DNA of 64,000 nt from an uncultured Mesonia sp. (GCA_947499595.1 CANMOY010000009.1:36656-100655), one strand, 5' to 3'. Positions 8,386 to 18,235 are shown, counted from the first letter of the stretch. Program-made: numbers and translations. Notes: generated from the sequence alone by a model not told the origin.

Positions 8386-10494
8386 ATGGCACAAAGAGAT
8401 TTAAAATTTACAAGAAATATAGGAATTGCAGCGCATATTGATGCGGGTAAAACAACTACCACAGAGCGTATTTTGTTTTACACTGGTGTAAATCATAAAA
8501 TAGGTGAAACACACGAAGGTGCTGCAACTATGGACTGGATGGAGCAGGAGCAGGAGCGTGGTATTACCATTACTTCTGCGGCAACGCACTGTACCTGGAA
8601 CTATAGAGATCAAGAATACGTAGTAAATATTATCGATACGCCAGGTCACGTTGATTTTACCGTTGAAGTGGAGCGTTCATTGCGTATCTTAGATGGTGTT
8701 GTGGCTTTATTTAGTGCAGTTGATGGTGTTGAGCCGCAGTCTGAAACCGTATGGAGACAAGCGGATAAATATCGTGTACCGCGTCTAGGTTTTGTGAACA
8801 AAATGGATAGACAAGGTGCAGACTTTTTTAATGTTTGTAATCAGGTGCGTGAAATGTTAGGAGGTAACCCTGTTCCTTTGCAAGTGCCAATCGGTGATGA
8901 AATTGATTTTAAAGGAGTGGTTGATCTTATTTCTAAAAAAGCAATTATTTGGGATGAGGATAACTTCGGTATGACTTATAAGGAAATCGAAATTCCTGCT
9001 GAATTAGTTGAAGATGTAGATAAGTATAGAGCTCAGCTTGTTGAAGCTGTTGCTGAATATGACGAAGAGTTAATGGAGAAGTTCTTTGAAGACGAAAACT
9101 CTATTACTGAAGATGAGATTATTGCAGCTTTAAGAGCAGCTACAATTGACATGTCTATTATACCAATGATGTGTGGTTCAGCTTTTAAAAATAAAGGAGT
9201 TCAGGCTATGCTTGATTCGGTAATGCGTTATTTGCCGTCACCGGTAGATATCGATGCTATCGAAGGGACTAATCCGCAAACTGGAGATGCAGAAGTGCGT
9301 AAGCCAAATGTAGAATCTCCTTTTTCTGCTTTAGCATTTAAGATTGCAACCGATCCTTTCGTAGGTCGTTTGGCATTCTTTAGAACTTATTCAGGAGCAT
9401 TGGATGCTGGTTCTTACGTATTAAACAATCGTTCTGGTAAAAAAGAGCGTATTTCAAGAATGTATCAGATGCACGCCAATAAGCAAGAGCCTATCGATCG
9501 TATCGAAGCTGGTGATATTGGGGCTGCAGTAGGTTTTAAAGATATTAAAACCGGCGATACCCTTACCGATATGGATAATCCAATCGTGCTTGAATCAATG
9601 ACTTTCCCTGCGCCAGTTATTGGTATTGCGGTAGAGCCAAAGACAAAAGCTGATGTTGATAAAATGGGTATGGCTTTGGCTAAATTAGCTGAAGAAGATC
9701 CAACTTTCCAGGTAAAAACTGACGAAGCTTCAGGGCAAACTATTATTTCGGGTATGGGAGAGTTGCATATCGAAATTTTAGTAGATCGTTTAAAAAGAGA
9801 ATTTAAAGTAGAGGTTAACGAAGGTGAGCCGCAAGTAGAGTATAAAGAGGCTGTTACACAAACTGCTGAGCACAGAGAAGTTTATAAAAAGCAGTCTGGT
9901 GGTCGTGGTAAGTTCGCAGATATCGTATTTGAAATGGGGCCTGTTGATGAAGATTTCGAAGGTACTGGTCTTCAGTTCGTAGACGAAATTAAAGGGGGTA
10001 GAATTCCAAAAGAATTTATTCCTTCGGTTCAAAAAGGTTTTGAAGAAGCGATGAAAAACGGACCCTTGGCAGGGTTCCAAATGGATACTTTAAAGGTTAC
10101 TTTAAAAGACGGATCATTTCACCCTGTTGATTCTGATCAATTATCGTTCGAATTGGCGGCTAAATTAGGATATAAAGCGGCAGCTAAAAAAGCAGGTGCT
10201 ATTATCCTTGAGCCAATTATGAAAAACGAAGTGGTTACTCCAGAAGAAAATATGGGAGATATCGTAGGTGACTTAAACAGAAGAAGAGGTCAAGTTAATA
10301 ATATGTCTGATAGATCTGGTGCAAAAGTTATTAAAGCTGAAGTGCCATTGGCAGAAATGTTTGGTTATGTAACTACACTAAGAACCTTATCTTCAGGTAG
10401 AGCTACCTCTACAATGGAATTTTCTCACTATGCTGAAACTCCTTCAAATATCTCAGAAGAAGTAATCAAAGCAGCAAAAGGAGCTAACGACTAA
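8386..10494 (+). CDS. fusA: Elongation factor G
   Basis: 702-residue translocation GTPase. The G-domain motifs are all present: [13 protein letters not shown] (P-loop, about residues 17-29), the switch I segment [18 protein letters not shown] (switch II, about 85-93) and NKMDRQGAD (about 139-147). Domains II-V follow, with [12 protein letters not shown] and the C-terminal [13 protein letters not shown]. It drives movement of tRNA and mRNA after peptide-bond formation. It sits between rpsG and rpsJ; the tuf gene found here in many other phyla is absent, which is usual for Bacteroidota. Confidence 0.99.
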   Translation: MAQRDLKFTRNIGIAAHIDAGKTTTTERILFYTGVNHKIGETHEGAATMDWMEQEQERGITITSAATHCTWNYRDQEYVVNIIDTPGHVDFTVEVERSLRILDGVVALFSAVDGVEPQSETVWRQADKYRVPRLGFVNKMDRQGADFFNVCNQVREMLGGNPVPLQVPIGDEIDFKGVVDLISKKAIIWDEDNFGMTYKEIEIPAELVEDVDKYRAQLVEAVAEYDEELMEKFFEDENSITEDEIIAALRAATIDMSIIPMMCGSAFKNKGVQAMLDSVMRYLPSPVDIDAIEGTNPQTGDAEVRKPNVESPFSALAFKIATDPFVGRLAFFRTYSGALDAGSYVLNNRSGKKERISRMYQMHANKQEPIDRIEAGDIGAAVGFKDIKTGDTLTDMDNPIVLESMTFPAPVIGIAVEPKTKADVDKMGMALAKLAEEDPTFQVKTDEASGQTIISGMGELHIEILVDRLKREFKVEVNEGEPQVEYKEAVTQTAEHREVYKKQSGGRGKFADIVFEMGPVDEDFEGTGLQFVDEIKGGRIPKEFIPSVQKGFEEAMKNGPLAGFQMDTLKVTLKDGSFHPVDSDQLSFELAAKLGYKAAAKKAGAIILEPIMKNEVVTPEENMGDIVGDLNRRRGQVNNMSDRSGAKVIKAEVPLAEMFGYVTTLRTLSSGRATSTMEFSHYAETPSNISEEVIKAAKGAND

Positions 10495-10506
10495 TATCAA
10501 GGAAAC

Positions 10507-10812
10507 ATGAGTCAGAAAATTAGAATAAAATTAAAATCTTACGATTATAACTTGGTAGATAAATCTGCTGAGAAAATTGTAAAAACAGTTAAAACTACAG
10601 GGGCTGTGGTAACGGGGCCGATACCTTTACCTACGCATAAAAAAATATTTACTGTGTTGCGTTCGCCACACGTAAATAAAAAAGCGCGTGAGCAGTTCGA
10701 GTTGAGTTCTTATAAAAGATTATTAGATATATATAGCTCATCTTCTAAAACAATTGATGCTCTTATGAAATTAGAGCTTCCAAGTGGAGTAGAGGTAGAG
10801 ATTAAAGTTTAA
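10507..10812 (+). CDS. rpsJ: 30S ribosomal protein S10
   Basis: 101 residues. S10 lies in the 30S head and as NusE also takes part in antitermination with NusB. The signatures [13 protein letters not shown] at the N-terminus and [29 protein letters not shown] in the middle are diagnostic (quoted in two parts: [10 protein letters not shown] and [16 protein letters not shown]). It starts 12 nt after fusA, and is followed by an unusually long, structured gap before rplC. Confidence 0.99.
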   Translation: MSQKIRIKLKSYDYNLVDKSAEKIVKTVKTTGAVVTGPIPLPTHKKIFTVLRSPHVNKKAREQFELSSYKRLLDIYSSSSKTIDALMKLELPSGVEVEIKV

Positions 10813-10964
10813 TGATTTACCAAGCTATTACTTGATTACAAGTGATAGTAACATGTCCTGAGCTGCGAGCGAGGGAAAAACGGAAGAATATAGTCTAGGG
10901 GTTAGATATATTTTTCTAGCCCCTAAATTTTTTTAATATAAATGTTTAATAATAAATAATAATT
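10813..10964 (+). promoter_or_regulatory. Structured leader/attenuator between rpsJ and rplC
   Basis: This 152-nt gap, the longest in the ribosomal cluster, can form three stem-loops in a row. First, CTATTACTTG (10825-10834) pairs with CAAGTGATAG (10839-10848), 10 bp with one G-U pair and loop ATTA. Second, a small GC-rich hairpin around 10857-10874 (GCT-GCG-AGC inside CCT/AGG). Third, an 11-bp stem, TAGGGGTTAGA (10896-10906) with TCTAGCCCCTA (10915-10925), followed by seven T (10928-10934), exactly an intrinsic terminator. A terminator just before eighteen essential genes must be read through, so this is probably a ribosomal-protein-controlled attenuator. L4, encoded two genes downstream, is the obvious candidate ligand by analogy with E. 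coli S10-operon control. Confidence 0.75.
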
Positions 10965-11582
10965 ATGTCTGGGTTAATAGGAAAGAAAATAGGCATGACC
11001 AGCATTTTTGACGAAAACGGAAAAAATATTCCGTGTACCGTTATTCAAGCAGGACCATGTGTAGTTACCCAAGTCAGAACCATCGAGGTTGACGGGTATG
11101 AAGCTCTTCAACTTGGTTTCGATGACAAATCAGACAAAGCTACTACAAAAGCGGCTGCAGGTCACTTTAAGAAAGCAGGTACTGGTGCAAAACGTAAAGT
11201 TGTCGAGTTCCAAGGATTTGAAGAAGATTACAAATTAGGTGATCAAATTACTGTAGAGCACTTTACAGAAGGAGAATTTGTTGATGTAGCAGGAACTTCT
11301 AAAGGTAAAGGTTTTCAAGGGGTTGTAAAGCGTCACGGTTTTGGTGGTGTTGGACAACAAACGCACGGTCAACATAACCGTTTAAGAGCTCCAGGATCGA
11401 TTGGTGCGGCTTCTTACCCTGCGCGTGTTTTTAAAGGAATGCGTATGGCAGGTCAAATGGGAGGCGAAAGAGTGAAAGTAGAAAATCTTAAAGTGTTAAA
11501 AGTGGTAGCAGAAAAAAATCTGCTAGTAGTTAAAGGATGTGTTCCTGGCCACAAAAACGCTTACGTAACTATTCAGAAATAA
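10965..11582 (+). CDS. rplC: 50S ribosomal protein L3
   Basis: 205 residues, normal for L3, which helps form the peptidyl-transferase region and starts 50S assembly. Signatures: [14 protein letters not shown] at the start, and [16 protein letters not shown] plus [16 protein letters not shown] at about residues 112-147; the Gln in this extension is the residue methylated by PrmB in other bacteria. It is the first gene after the attenuator-like leader and overlaps rplD by one base (TAATG). Confidence 0.99.
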   Translation: MSGLIGKKIGMTSIFDENGKNIPCTVIQAGPCVVTQVRTIEVDGYEALQLGFDDKSDKATTKAAAGHFKKAGTGAKRKVVEFQGFEEDYKLGDQITVEHFTEGEFVDVAGTSKGKGFQGVVKRHGFGGVGQQTHGQHNRLRAPGSIGAASYPARVFKGMRMAGQMGGERVKVENLKVLKVVAEKNLLVVKGCVPGHKNAYVTIQK

Positions 11583-12211
11583 TGAAAGTAGCAGTTTTAG
11601 ATAAACAAGGTAAAGAAACAGGTAGAGAGGCAAACCTTTCTGATGCTGTTTTTGGAATTGAGCCTAACGAGCACGCTGTTTACTTAGATGTTAAGCAGTA
11701 CTTGGCAAATCAAAGACAAGGTACACATAAGGCTAAAGAAAGAGCCGAAATTGTAGGAAGTACTCGTAAGATTAAGAAGCAAAAAGGAACAGGTACGGCC
11801 CGTGCGGGTAGTATTAAGTCGCCAATCTTTAGAGGGGGTGGCCGTATATTTGGACCTAGACCAAGAAATTATGGTTTTAAATTGAATAAAAACCTTAAGC
11901 GTTTGGCTAGAAGATCGGTTCTTTCTCAAAAGGCAAAATCTAACAACTTAATGGTTGTTGAGGATTTTAATTTTGATAAACCAAAAACTAAGGATTTTTT
12001 AAGCTTTTTAGCTAATTTAGGCTTAAATGATAAAAAATCATTGATAGTATTGGGTGAAACAAATAAAAATGTATATTTGTCATCACGTAATTTAAAAACC
12101 TCAGAAGTTGTAACTGCCTCAGAAATAAGCACTTACAAATTAATGCACGCAAATAAAGTTGTGTTGACTGAGGAGTCGTTAGAAGAAATTGAAAAGAATT
12201 TGAGTAAATAA
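11582..12211 (+). CDS. rplD: 50S ribosomal protein L4
   Basis: 209 residues from the ATG at 11582, which overlaps the rplC stop by one base; translation is probably coupled. L4 lines the peptide exit tunnel with L22 through its long loop (KKQKGTGTARAGSIKSPIFRGGG, about residues 62-84, here split: KKQKGTGTARAG and SPIFRGGGRIFGPRPR). In E. coli L4 is also the repressor of the S10 operon. That makes it the leading candidate to act on the hairpins upstream of rplC. The tunnel-loop Lys/Arg residues that change in macrolide resistance look ordinary. Confidence 0.99.
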   Translation: MKVAVLDKQGKETGREANLSDAVFGIEPNEHAVYLDVKQYLANQRQGTHKAKERAEIVGSTRKIKKQKGTGTARAGSIKSPIFRGGGRIFGPRPRNYGFKLNKNLKRLARRSVLSQKAKSNNLMVVEDFNFDKPKTKDFLSFLANLGLNDKKSLIVLGETNKNVYLSSRNLKTSEVVTASEISTYKLMHANKVVLTEESLEEIEKNLSK

Positions 12212-12216
12212 GCGTT

Positions 12217-12507
12217 ATGAGTATCTTAATAAAACCTATTATTACAGAAAAAGCAACTAATGATAGCGAATTGAATAATCGCTTTGCTTTTGTGGTGAAT
12301 AAAAAGGCGAACAAGATTGAAATAAAAGACGCAGTAGAGTCTGCTTATGGCGTTTCAGTTGAAAAAGTTCGCACAATGATTGTCCGTCCAGATCGAAAAA
12401 CTCGTTATACTAAAACGGGTGTCGTGACTGGTAAAACAAATGCTTATAAAAAGGCAATTGTACAGGTGGCAGACGGAGAGACAATAGATTTATATACTAA
12501 TCTTTAA
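12217..12507 (+). CDS. rplW: 50S ribosomal protein L23
   Basis: 96 residues. L23 sits at the tunnel exit and is the docking site for trigger factor and SRP. N-terminal SILIKPIITEKAT and the following AFVVNKKANKIEIKDAVESAYG are family signatures. It begins 6 nt after rplD and precedes rplB by 10 nt. Confidence 0.98.
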   Translation: MSILIKPIITEKATNDSELNNRFAFVVNKKANKIEIKDAVESAYGVSVEKVRTMIVRPDRKTRYTKTGVVTGKTNAYKKAIVQVADGETIDLYTNL

Positions 12508-12517
12508 GAATTAAAGG

Positions 12518-13342
12518 ATGTCGGTTAGAAAATTAAAACCAATCACTCCTGGTCAGCGTTTTAGAGTAGTTAATGGGTATGACGCCATAACTACTGATAA
12601 GCCGGAGAAAAGTTTACTTGCTCCGAGAAAAAGAACAGGAGGTAGAAACAGTCAAGGAAAAATGACCATGCGTTATAGAGGTGGTGGTCATAAGAAACGT
12701 TATCGTATTATCGATTTCAAACGTAACAAAGCAGGGATTCCTGCTACTGTTGCTTCAATCGAGTATGATCCGAACAGAACTGCGTTCATCGCGTTACTGA
12801 ACTATCAAGATGGTGAAAAACGCTATGTTATTGCTCAAAACGGTTTACAGGTAGGTCAGAACTTGGTTTCTGGTAACGATGTAGCAACTGAAATTGGAAA
12901 CGCTATGCCTTTGAAGGAAATTCCTTTGGGTACGGTGATTTCTTGTATTGAGTTAAGACCTGGTCAAGGTGCTGTAATGGCGCGTAGTGCTGGTGCTTTT
13001 GCTCAATTAATCGCTAGAGAAGGAAAGTATGCAACGGTAAAATTACCTTCAGGAGAAATAAGATTGATCTTGAGTGAGTGTATGGCTACTATTGGTGCTG
13101 TTTCAAATAGTGATCATCAATTATTGGTATCTGGTAAAGCAGGTAGAAAACGTTGGTTAGGTAGAAGACCTAGAACGAGACCGGTAGTAATGAACCCAGT
13201 TGATCACCCAATGGGTGGAGGTGAAGGTAGAGCTTCAGGAGGTCATCCAAGATCTAGAAAAGGTATACCGGCCAAGGGTTATAGAACTCGTTCTAAAACC
13301 AAAGCGAGTAATAAGTTTATTGTAGAACGTAGAAAGAAATAA
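12518..13342 (+). CDS. rplB: 50S ribosomal protein L2
   Basis: 274 residues, standard. L2 is needed for subunit joining and peptidyl-transferase activity. The signature [18 protein letters not shown] is near residue 225 and includes the conserved His residue of the catalytic-centre-facing loop. The N-terminal [12 protein letters not shown] and central [15 protein letters not shown] are also typical. The gaps to rplW (10 nt) and rpsS (6 nt) fit an operon. Confidence 0.99.
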   Translation: MSVRKLKPITPGQRFRVVNGYDAITTDKPEKSLLAPRKRTGGRNSQGKMTMRYRGGGHKKRYRIIDFKRNKAGIPATVASIEYDPNRTAFIALLNYQDGEKRYVIAQNGLQVGQNLVSGNDVATEIGNAMPLKEIPLGTVISCIELRPGQGAVMARSAGAFAQLIAREGKYATVKLPSGEIRLILSECMATIGAVSNSDHQLLVSGKAGRKRWLGRRPRTRPVVMNPVDHPMGGGEGRASGGHPRSRKGIPAKGYRTRSKTKASNKFIVERRKK

Positions 13343-13348
13343 TAAGAT

Positions 13349-13627
13349 ATGGCACGTTCATTAAAAAAAGGACCTTACGTTCACTATAAGTTAGAGAAAA
13401 AGGTAGCGCAAAATGTAGAGTCTGGAAAAAAGACTGTTATCAAAACGTGGTCAAGAGCTTCGATGATAACTCCAGATTTTGTAGGCCAGACTATAGGGGT
13501 GCATAACGGTAGACAGTTTGTACCAGTTTATGTGACAGAGAATATGGTGGGTCATAAATTAGGAGAATTTTCACCAACTCGTTCTTATAGAGGGCACGGA
13601 GGTTCTAAAAATAAAGGTAAAAAATAA
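13349..13627 (+). CDS. rpsS: 30S ribosomal protein S19
   Basis: 92 residues. S19 forms a complex with S13 in the 30S head near the A-site finger. Signatures: [18 protein letters not shown] at the start, [22 protein letters not shown] in the middle ([11 protein letters not shown]), and [14 protein letters not shown] near the end. It is followed 8 nt later by rplV. Confidence 0.99.
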   Translation: MARSLKKGPYVHYKLEKKVAQNVESGKKTVIKTWSRASMITPDFVGQTIGVHNGRQFVPVYVTENMVGHKLGEFSPTRSYRGHGGSKNKGKK

Positions 13628-13635
13628 TTGAAGCT

Positions 13636-14043
13636 ATGGGAGTTCGTAAAAAAGAAAGAGCAGAGCAAATTAAAGAAGCTAAGAAACAAGTAGCTTTCGC
13701 AAAGCTAAATAACTGCCCTACTTCGCCAAGAAAAATGCGTTTAGTAGCAGATTTAGTACGTGGTGAAGGTGTAGAAAAGGCGCTTCAAATATTAAAGTTT
13801 AACACAAAAGAAGCATCTATTCGTTTAGAAAAACTTTTGTTGTCTGCGATAGCAAACTGGCAAGCCAAGAATGAAGAGGCGAGTCTAGAAGATGCAGAAC
13901 TTTATATTAAAGAAATTAGAGTTGACGGTGGTAGTATGTTGAAAAGATTAAGACCAGCACCTCAAGGAAGAGCACATAGAATAAGAAAGAGATCAAATCA
14001 TGTAACTATGATTTTAGGATCTAAAAATAATACACAAAGCTAA
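13636..14043 (+). CDS. rplV: 50S ribosomal protein L22
   Basis: 135 residues; slightly longer than E. coli L22 (110) because of an N-terminal basic stretch of about 20 residues ([17 protein letters not shown]). The core signature [19 protein letters not shown] and the tunnel-lining hairpin ([24 protein letters not shown], about residues 96-119; here [16 protein letters not shown]) are complete. L22 shapes the narrow part of the exit tunnel together with L4. Confidence 0.98.
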   Translation: MGVRKKERAEQIKEAKKQVAFAKLNNCPTSPRKMRLVADLVRGEGVEKALQILKFNTKEASIRLEKLLLSAIANWQAKNEEASLEDAELYIKEIRVDGGSMLKRLRPAPQGRAHRIRKRSNHVTMILGSKNNTQS

Positions 14044-14051
14044 GAAGTAGT

Positions 14052-14771
14052 ATGGGACAAAAAACAAATCCAATCGGGAATAGACTTGGTATCATCAGAG
14101 GATGGGAATCTAACTGGTACGGAGGAGACAACTACGGCGATAAATTAGCTGAAGACGATAAGATTAGAAAATACATCCATGCTCGTCTTTCTAAAGCTAG
14201 TGTATCTAGAGTGATTATTGAGCGTACGCTTAAACTTGTAACCGTTACTATCACTACGGCCAGACCAGGTATCATTATTGGTAAAGGAGGTCAAGAGGTA
14301 GACAAGTTAAAAGAAGAGCTTAAGAAAATTACTGGAAAAGAAGTTCAGGTTAATATTTTTGAGATTAAAAGACCAGAACTAGATGCTCATTTAGTGGCGG
14401 CGAGTATTGCAAGACAAATTGAAAATAGAATTTCTTACCGTCGTGCAATTAAAATGGCTATTGCGGCTGCAATGCGTATGAATGCTGAAGGTATTAAAGT
14501 GCAAATTTCGGGTCGTTTAAACGGAGCTGAAATGGCGCGTAGTGAAGCCTATAAAGAGGGTAGAATACCTTTATCAACCTTTAGAGCCGATATTGATTAT
14601 GCTTTAGTTGAGGCCCACACTACCTATGGTAGATTAGGGGTTAAAGTATGGATCATGAAAGGTGAAGTATACGGAAAAAGAGAACTATCTCCACTTGTTG
14701 GAATGTCTAAAAAGCAAGGAGGTAAATCTGGATCTGGACGAGGTGGTAACAAATCACGTCGTAGAAAGTAA
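14052..14771 (+). CDS. rpsC: 30S ribosomal protein S3
   Basis: 239 residues. S3 lies at the mRNA entry and acts in mRNA unwinding. The KH domain with [16 protein letters not shown] (about residues 75-90) is intact, and the C-terminal domain contains [13 protein letters not shown] and [14 protein letters not shown]. The last 25 residues are a Gly/Ser/Lys/Arg tail, common in this phylum. It follows rplV by 8 nt. Confidence 0.99.
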   Translation: MGQKTNPIGNRLGIIRGWESNWYGGDNYGDKLAEDDKIRKYIHARLSKASVSRVIIERTLKLVTVTITTARPGIIIGKGGQEVDKLKEELKKITGKEVQVNIFEIKRPELDAHLVAASIARQIENRISYRRAIKMAIAAAMRMNAEGIKVQISGRLNGAEMARSEAYKEGRIPLSTFRADIDYALVEAHTTYGRLGVKVWIMKGEVYGKRELSPLVGMSKKQGGKSGSGRGGNKSRRRK

Positions 14772-14789
14772 TTTTTTAAATTAAGAGAA

Positions 14790-15209
14790 ATGTTACAGCC
14801 TAAAAGAACGAAATATAGAAAGCAGCAAAAAGGTCGTATGAAAGGAAATGCCGGTAGAGGGCACAGACTTTCAAACGGTACTTTTGGAATCAAATCATTA
14901 GATTCTAGCTTCGTGACTGCGCGTCAAATTGAAGCTGCGCGTATTGCAGCAACAAGATACTTGAAAAGAGAAGGGTCTATTTGGATTAAAATTTTCCCAG
15001 ATAAGCCAATTACCAAGAAACCATTAGAAGTACGTATGGGTAAAGGTAAGGGTAATGTAGAGTATTGGGCAGCTGTTGTGAAGCCAGGAAGAATCTTATT
15101 TGAAATAGGAGGTGTTCCTCAGGAGTCAGCCAAAGAGGCCTTGCGTTTAGCGGCTCAAAAACTGCCTGTAAGAACTAAGTTTATTGTTGCAAGGGATTAT
15201 CAAGAATAA
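14790..15209 (+). CDS. rplP: 50S ribosomal protein L16
   Basis: 139 residues. L16 contacts the A-site and P-site tRNA elbows. Starts with [18 protein letters not shown]; the loop [16 protein letters not shown] and the central [21 protein letters not shown] motif ([17 protein letters not shown]) include the arginine that YcfD hydroxylates in E. coli. Normal length and normal operon spacing. Confidence 0.99.
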   Translation: MLQPKRTKYRKQQKGRMKGNAGRGHRLSNGTFGIKSLDSSFVTARQIEAARIAATRYLKREGSIWIKIFPDKPITKKPLEVRMGKGKGNVEYWAAVVKPGRILFEIGGVPQESAKEALRLAAQKLPVRTKFIVARDYQE

Positions 15210-15219
15210 TTTTTGAGTT

Positions 15220-15411
15220 ATGAAACAATCAGAAGTAAAAGAATTATCTGTAGCTGAATTGCAAGAGCAATTGGCTATACAAGAACAATCGTACAGAGAT
15301 TTAAAAATGGCTCATGCGATCACGCCTTTAGATAACCCGGCGCAAATAAGAAACGTGAGAAGAAGTATTGCACGTATAGCAACAGAAATCACAAAAAGAG
15401 AATTACAATAA
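15220..15411 (+). CDS. rpmC: 50S ribosomal protein L29
   Basis: 63 residues forming the usual two-helix hairpin: MKQSEVKELSVAELQEQL, then HAITPLDNPAQIRNVRRSIARI. L29 lies next to L23 at the tunnel exit. It lies between rplP and rpsQ as in the standard S10-spc order. Confidence 0.98.
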   Translation: MKQSEVKELSVAELQEQLAIQEQSYRDLKMAHAITPLDNPAQIRNVRRSIARIATEITKRELQ

Positions 15412-15423
15412 TTCTGCTGAGTA

Positions 15424-15681
15424 ATGGAAAAAAGAAATTTAAGAAAAGAACGTATAGGTGTTGTTACTAGTAACAAAATGCAGAAATCTATTGTGGTTTC
15501 TGAAGTGAAAAAAATGAAACACCCTATGTATGGAAAATTCGTATTAAAAACGAAGAAGTACGTAGCGCACGATGAAAAAAATGACTGCAACGAAGGAGAT
15601 ACGGTTAGGATTATGGAAACTAAACCTATGAGTAAATCTAAATGTTGGAGATTAGTAGAAATCATAGAAAGAGCTAAGTAA
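15424..15681 (+). CDS. rpsQ: 30S ribosomal protein S17
   Basis: 85 residues, an OB-fold primary 16S rRNA binder. Signatures: [19 protein letters not shown] and [11 protein letters not shown] in the first half, and [19 protein letters not shown] in the second. The rplN start follows after only 2 nt. Confidence 0.99.
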   Translation: MEKRNLRKERIGVVTSNKMQKSIVVSEVKKMKHPMYGKFVLKTKKYVAHDEKNDCNEGDTVRIMETKPMSKSKCWRLVEIIERAK

Positions 15682-15683
15682 TT

Positions 15684-16052
15684 ATGGTACAACAAGAATC
15701 TAGATTAAAAGTAGCAGACAATACTGGAGCCAAAGAGGTTTTGACTATCCGTGTATTGGGAGGTACCAAGAAGCGTTATGCTTCTGTTGGAGACAAAATT
15801 GTGGTAAGTGTGAAAGAATCTACTCCTAACGGAAGCGTTAAAAAAGGAGCCGTTTCTACCGCAGTAGTGGTGCGTACCAAAAAAGAAGTTCGTAGAGCAG
15901 ATGGTTCATACATCCGCTTTGATGATAATGCTTGTGTGTTGTTAAATCCAACTGGTGAAATGCGAGGAACTCGCGTATTTGGCCCAGTTGCGAGAGAACT
16001 ACGCGATAAGCAATTTATGAAAATTGTATCATTAGCGCCAGAGGTGCTTTAA
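15684..16052 (+). CDS. rplN: 50S ribosomal protein L14
   Basis: 122 residues, standard. L14 forms intersubunit bridges and is the docking site of the silencing factor RsfS. Starts [19 protein letters not shown] and carries the signature [27 protein letters not shown] (here [18 protein letters not shown]). Position between rpsQ and rplX is canonical. Confidence 0.99.
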   Translation: MVQQESRLKVADNTGAKEVLTIRVLGGTKKRYASVGDKIVVSVKESTPNGSVKKGAVSTAVVVRTKKEVRRADGSYIRFDDNACVLLNPTGEMRGTRVFGPVARELRDKQFMKIVSLAPEVL

Positions 16053-16062
16053 TACAGAAAAA

Positions 16063-16374
16063 ATGACAAAGCTTAAAATAAAATCAGGAGATACCGTACG
16101 CGTAATTGCTGGAGATCATAAGGGTCAAGAAGGTAAAGTGCAAAAGGTATTGGTTGACAAACAGAAGGCCATTGTGGAAGGAATCAATTTGGTTTCTAAA
16201 CACCAGAAGCCTAGTGCTTCTAATCCACAAGGTGGGATTCAAAAGAAAGAAGCTCCTATTCATATTTCAAATTTATCTCTTATCGATAAAAATGGAGAAA
16301 CTACACGTGTAGGTTTTAAAATGGAGGGAGAAAAGAAAGTGAGATTTTCTAAAAAATCTAATGAACTAATTTAG
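16063..16374 (+). CDS. rplX: 50S ribosomal protein L24
   Basis: 103 residues. L24 is an assembly initiator with an N-terminal KOW motif ([20 protein letters not shown], about residues 7-26; [10 protein letters not shown] is the core). The middle [13 protein letters not shown] is typical. It starts 10 nt after rplN, and rplE follows after 2 nt. Confidence 0.98.
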   Translation: MTKLKIKSGDTVRVIAGDHKGQEGKVQKVLVDKQKAIVEGINLVSKHQKPSASNPQGGIQKKEAPIHISNLSLIDKNGETTRVGFKMEGEKKVRFSKKSNELI

Positions 16375-16376
16375 TT

Positions 16377-16928
16377 ATGAGCTACGTACCAAGACTTAAA
16401 CAAGAGTATAAAGACAAGGTCATTTCTGCTCTTACGGAAGAATTTAGTTACGAAAATAAAATGGAAGTGCCTAAGCTTACTAAAATTGTAGTAAGTAGAG
16501 GTGTAGGAGCAGCTGTGGCTGATAAAAAATTAATTGATCACGCCGTTGATGAATTAACTACAATCACAGGTCAAAAAGCTGTTGCAACCATTTCAAAGAA
16601 AGATGTTGCCTCTTTTAAATTACGAAAAGGTATGCCTATTGGTGCCAAAGTTACTTTAAGAGGTGAGCGTATGTATGAATTTTTAGATCGATTAATCACC
16701 GCTTCTTTACCAAGAGTGCGTGATTTTAACGGAATTAAAGCCACTGGTTTTGACGGTAGAGGTAATTATAACTTAGGAATTACTGAGCAAATTATTTTTC
16801 CTGAAATAAATATCGATACAGTGAACAAAATATCAGGTATGGATATTACATTTGTAACCACGGCAAAAACCGATAAAGAAGCGAAGTCTTTATTGACAGA
16901 ACTAGGTTTACCATTTAAAAAGAAATAA
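16377..16928 (+). CDS. rplE: 50S ribosomal protein L5
   Basis: 183 residues. L5 binds 5S rRNA and contacts P-site tRNA. Typical segments: [12 protein letters not shown] near the start, [16 protein letters not shown] and [18 protein letters not shown] in the middle, and [13 protein letters not shown] in the C-terminal half. The start of rpsN follows the stop by one base. Confidence 0.99.
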   Translation: MSYVPRLKQEYKDKVISALTEEFSYENKMEVPKLTKIVVSRGVGAAVADKKLIDHAVDELTTITGQKAVATISKKDVASFKLRKGMPIGAKVTLRGERMYEFLDRLITASLPRVRDFNGIKATGFDGRGNYNLGITEQIIFPEINIDTVNKISGMDITFVTTAKTDKEAKSLLTELGLPFKKK

Positions 16929-16929
16929 C

Positions 16930-17199
16930 ATGGCTAAAGAATCAATGAAAGCCCGCGAGGTGAAGAGACAAAAATTGGTAGATAAATATGCTGAAAAGAG
17001 AAAAGCTTTGAAAGAAGCTGGTGATTATGAAGCATTGCAAAAATTACCTAAAAACGCCTCTCCAGTTCGCTTACATAATAGATGTAAATTAACCGGAAGA
17101 CCTAAAGGTTACATGAGACAATTTGGAATTTCTCGTGTAATGTTTAGAGAAATGGCCAACAAAGGTTTGATACCTGGTGTAAAGAAAGCCAGTTGGTAA
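16930..17199 (+). CDS. rpsN: 30S ribosomal protein S14, zinc-free type
   Basis: 89 residues, the long form of S14 without a zinc site: there is only one Cys, in [20 protein letters not shown], where the short zinc form has four. S14 acts late in assembly of the 30S head. Together with the zinc-free L36 at 21432-21548 this suggests the organism's core ribosome needs little zinc. It follows rplE by one base and is followed by the longest gap in the spc block. Confidence 0.98.
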   Translation: MAKESMKAREVKRQKLVDKYAEKRKALKEAGDYEALQKLPKNASPVRLHNRCKLTGRPKGYMRQFGISRVMFREMANKGLIPGVKKASW

Positions 17200-17210
17200 T
17201 ATTGTTTAAC

Positions 17211-17249
17211 TGATTGAAGGTTCTATAAAAAAGAAGAAAACCACAATCA
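17211..17249 (+). promoter_or_regulatory. Hairpin in the rpsN-rpsH gap
   Basis: In the 63-nt gap before rpsH, TGATTG (17211-17216) pairs with CAATCA (17244-17249) and inside it GGTT (17219-17222) pairs with AACC (17239-17242), with small internal loops. In E. coli S8 represses the spc operon by binding its mRNA, so a hairpin just before rpsH could be a S8 site, but I see no sure match to the S8 binding core. Confidence 0.4.
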
Positions 17250-17262
17250 AAATATTTGTAAA

Positions 17263-17661
17263 ATGAATACAGATCCTATTGCAGATTATTTGACAAGAAT
17301 TAGAAACGCTATGGCGGCAAATCACCGTGTAGTTGAAATTCCTGCTTCTAATCTAAAAAAACAAATAACAAAGATTTTATTCGATCAAGGGTATATCTTA
17401 AGTTATAAGTTTGAAGATACTACCGCTCAAGGAAGTATCAAAATCGCGCTTAAGTATGACAAGGATACTAAAGAGAGTGTAATTAAAAAATTACAACGAA
17501 TTAGTAAGCCTGGTCTGCGTAAATATGCAGGGGCGAACGAGATTCCACGAATCCTTAACGGATTAGGAATTGCTATTGTTTCTACTTCAAAAGGAGTTAT
17601 GACAGGTAAGCAAGCCCAAAGAGAGAAAGTAGGTGGTGAATTACTTTGCTACGTTTACTAA
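17263..17661 (+). CDS. rpsH: 30S ribosomal protein S8
   Basis: 132 residues. S8 is a primary binder of the 16S central domain and the spc-operon repressor in E. coli. Signatures: NTDPIADYLTRIRNAMAANH at the start and GIAIVSTSKGVMTGKQA at the end, before GGELLCYVY. The 63-nt gap in front of it contains a possible hairpin. Confidence 0.99.
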   Translation: MNTDPIADYLTRIRNAMAANHRVVEIPASNLKKQITKILFDQGYILSYKFEDTTAQGSIKIALKYDKDTKESVIKKLQRISKPGLRKYAGANEIPRILNGLGIAIVSTSKGVMTGKQAQREKVGGELLCYVY

Positions 17662-17680
17662 TTTTTAAAAGACAAAAGTT

Positions 17681-18223
17681 ATGTCAAGAATAGGAAACAG
17701 TCCAGTTTCGATACCAGAAGGAGTAACTGTAACCCTAGATGAGGGGTTGATTACTGTAAAAGGTAAGTTAGGAGAGTTAACTCAAGAATTCTCGGATATC
17801 GAAATAAAAATAGAAGATAACCAAGTTATTTTAGAGCGTTCTTCAGATAAAAAGAACTTTAAGGGTAAACATGGTTTGTATAGAGCTTTAATCCAAAATA
17901 TGGTTGAAGGTGTATCAAACGGTTTTACTAAAGAATTAGAATTAGTGGGGGTGGGTTACCGTGCCTCTAACCAGGGGCAGGTTTTAGACTTAGCCTTGGG
18001 ATTCTCGCATAATATTGTTTTAGAATTGGCGCCAGAGGTTAAAGTTGAGGCAATTTCTGAAAAAGGAAAAAATCCAATCGTTAAACTAACTTCTCATGAT
18101 AAGCAACTTGTAGGTCAAGTGGCTGCAAAAATTCGATCATTCCGTAAGCCAGAGCCTTACAAAGGAAAAGGAATTAAATTTGTAGGAGAACAATTAAGAA
18201 GAAAAGCAGGTAAATCAGCTTAA
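17681..18223 (+). CDS. rplF: 50S ribosomal protein L6
   Basis: 180 residues, two repeated L6 domains. L6 lies near the factor-binding site and the sarcin-ricin loop. Starts SRIGNSPVSIPEGV; the C-terminal signature is RKPEPYKGKGIKF. Spacing of 19 nt from rpsH and 12 nt to rplR. Confidence 0.99.
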   Translation: MSRIGNSPVSIPEGVTVTLDEGLITVKGKLGELTQEFSDIEIKIEDNQVILERSSDKKNFKGKHGLYRALIQNMVEGVSNGFTKELELVGVGYRASNQGQVLDLALGFSHNIVLELAPEVKVEAISEKGKNPIVKLTSHDKQLVGQVAAKIRSFRKPEPYKGKGIKFVGEQLRRKAGKSA

Positions 18224-18235
18224 AAGATTGTAATT

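Noticed and set aside
9790..10080. Reverse-strand frame inside fusA
   Set aside because: It is antisense to a highly conserved gene, and its composition is that of a shadow frame.
11537..11581. L4 starting at 11537, inside rplC
   Set aside because: The ATG at 11582 gives the normal L4 start and the typical one-base stop/start overlap.
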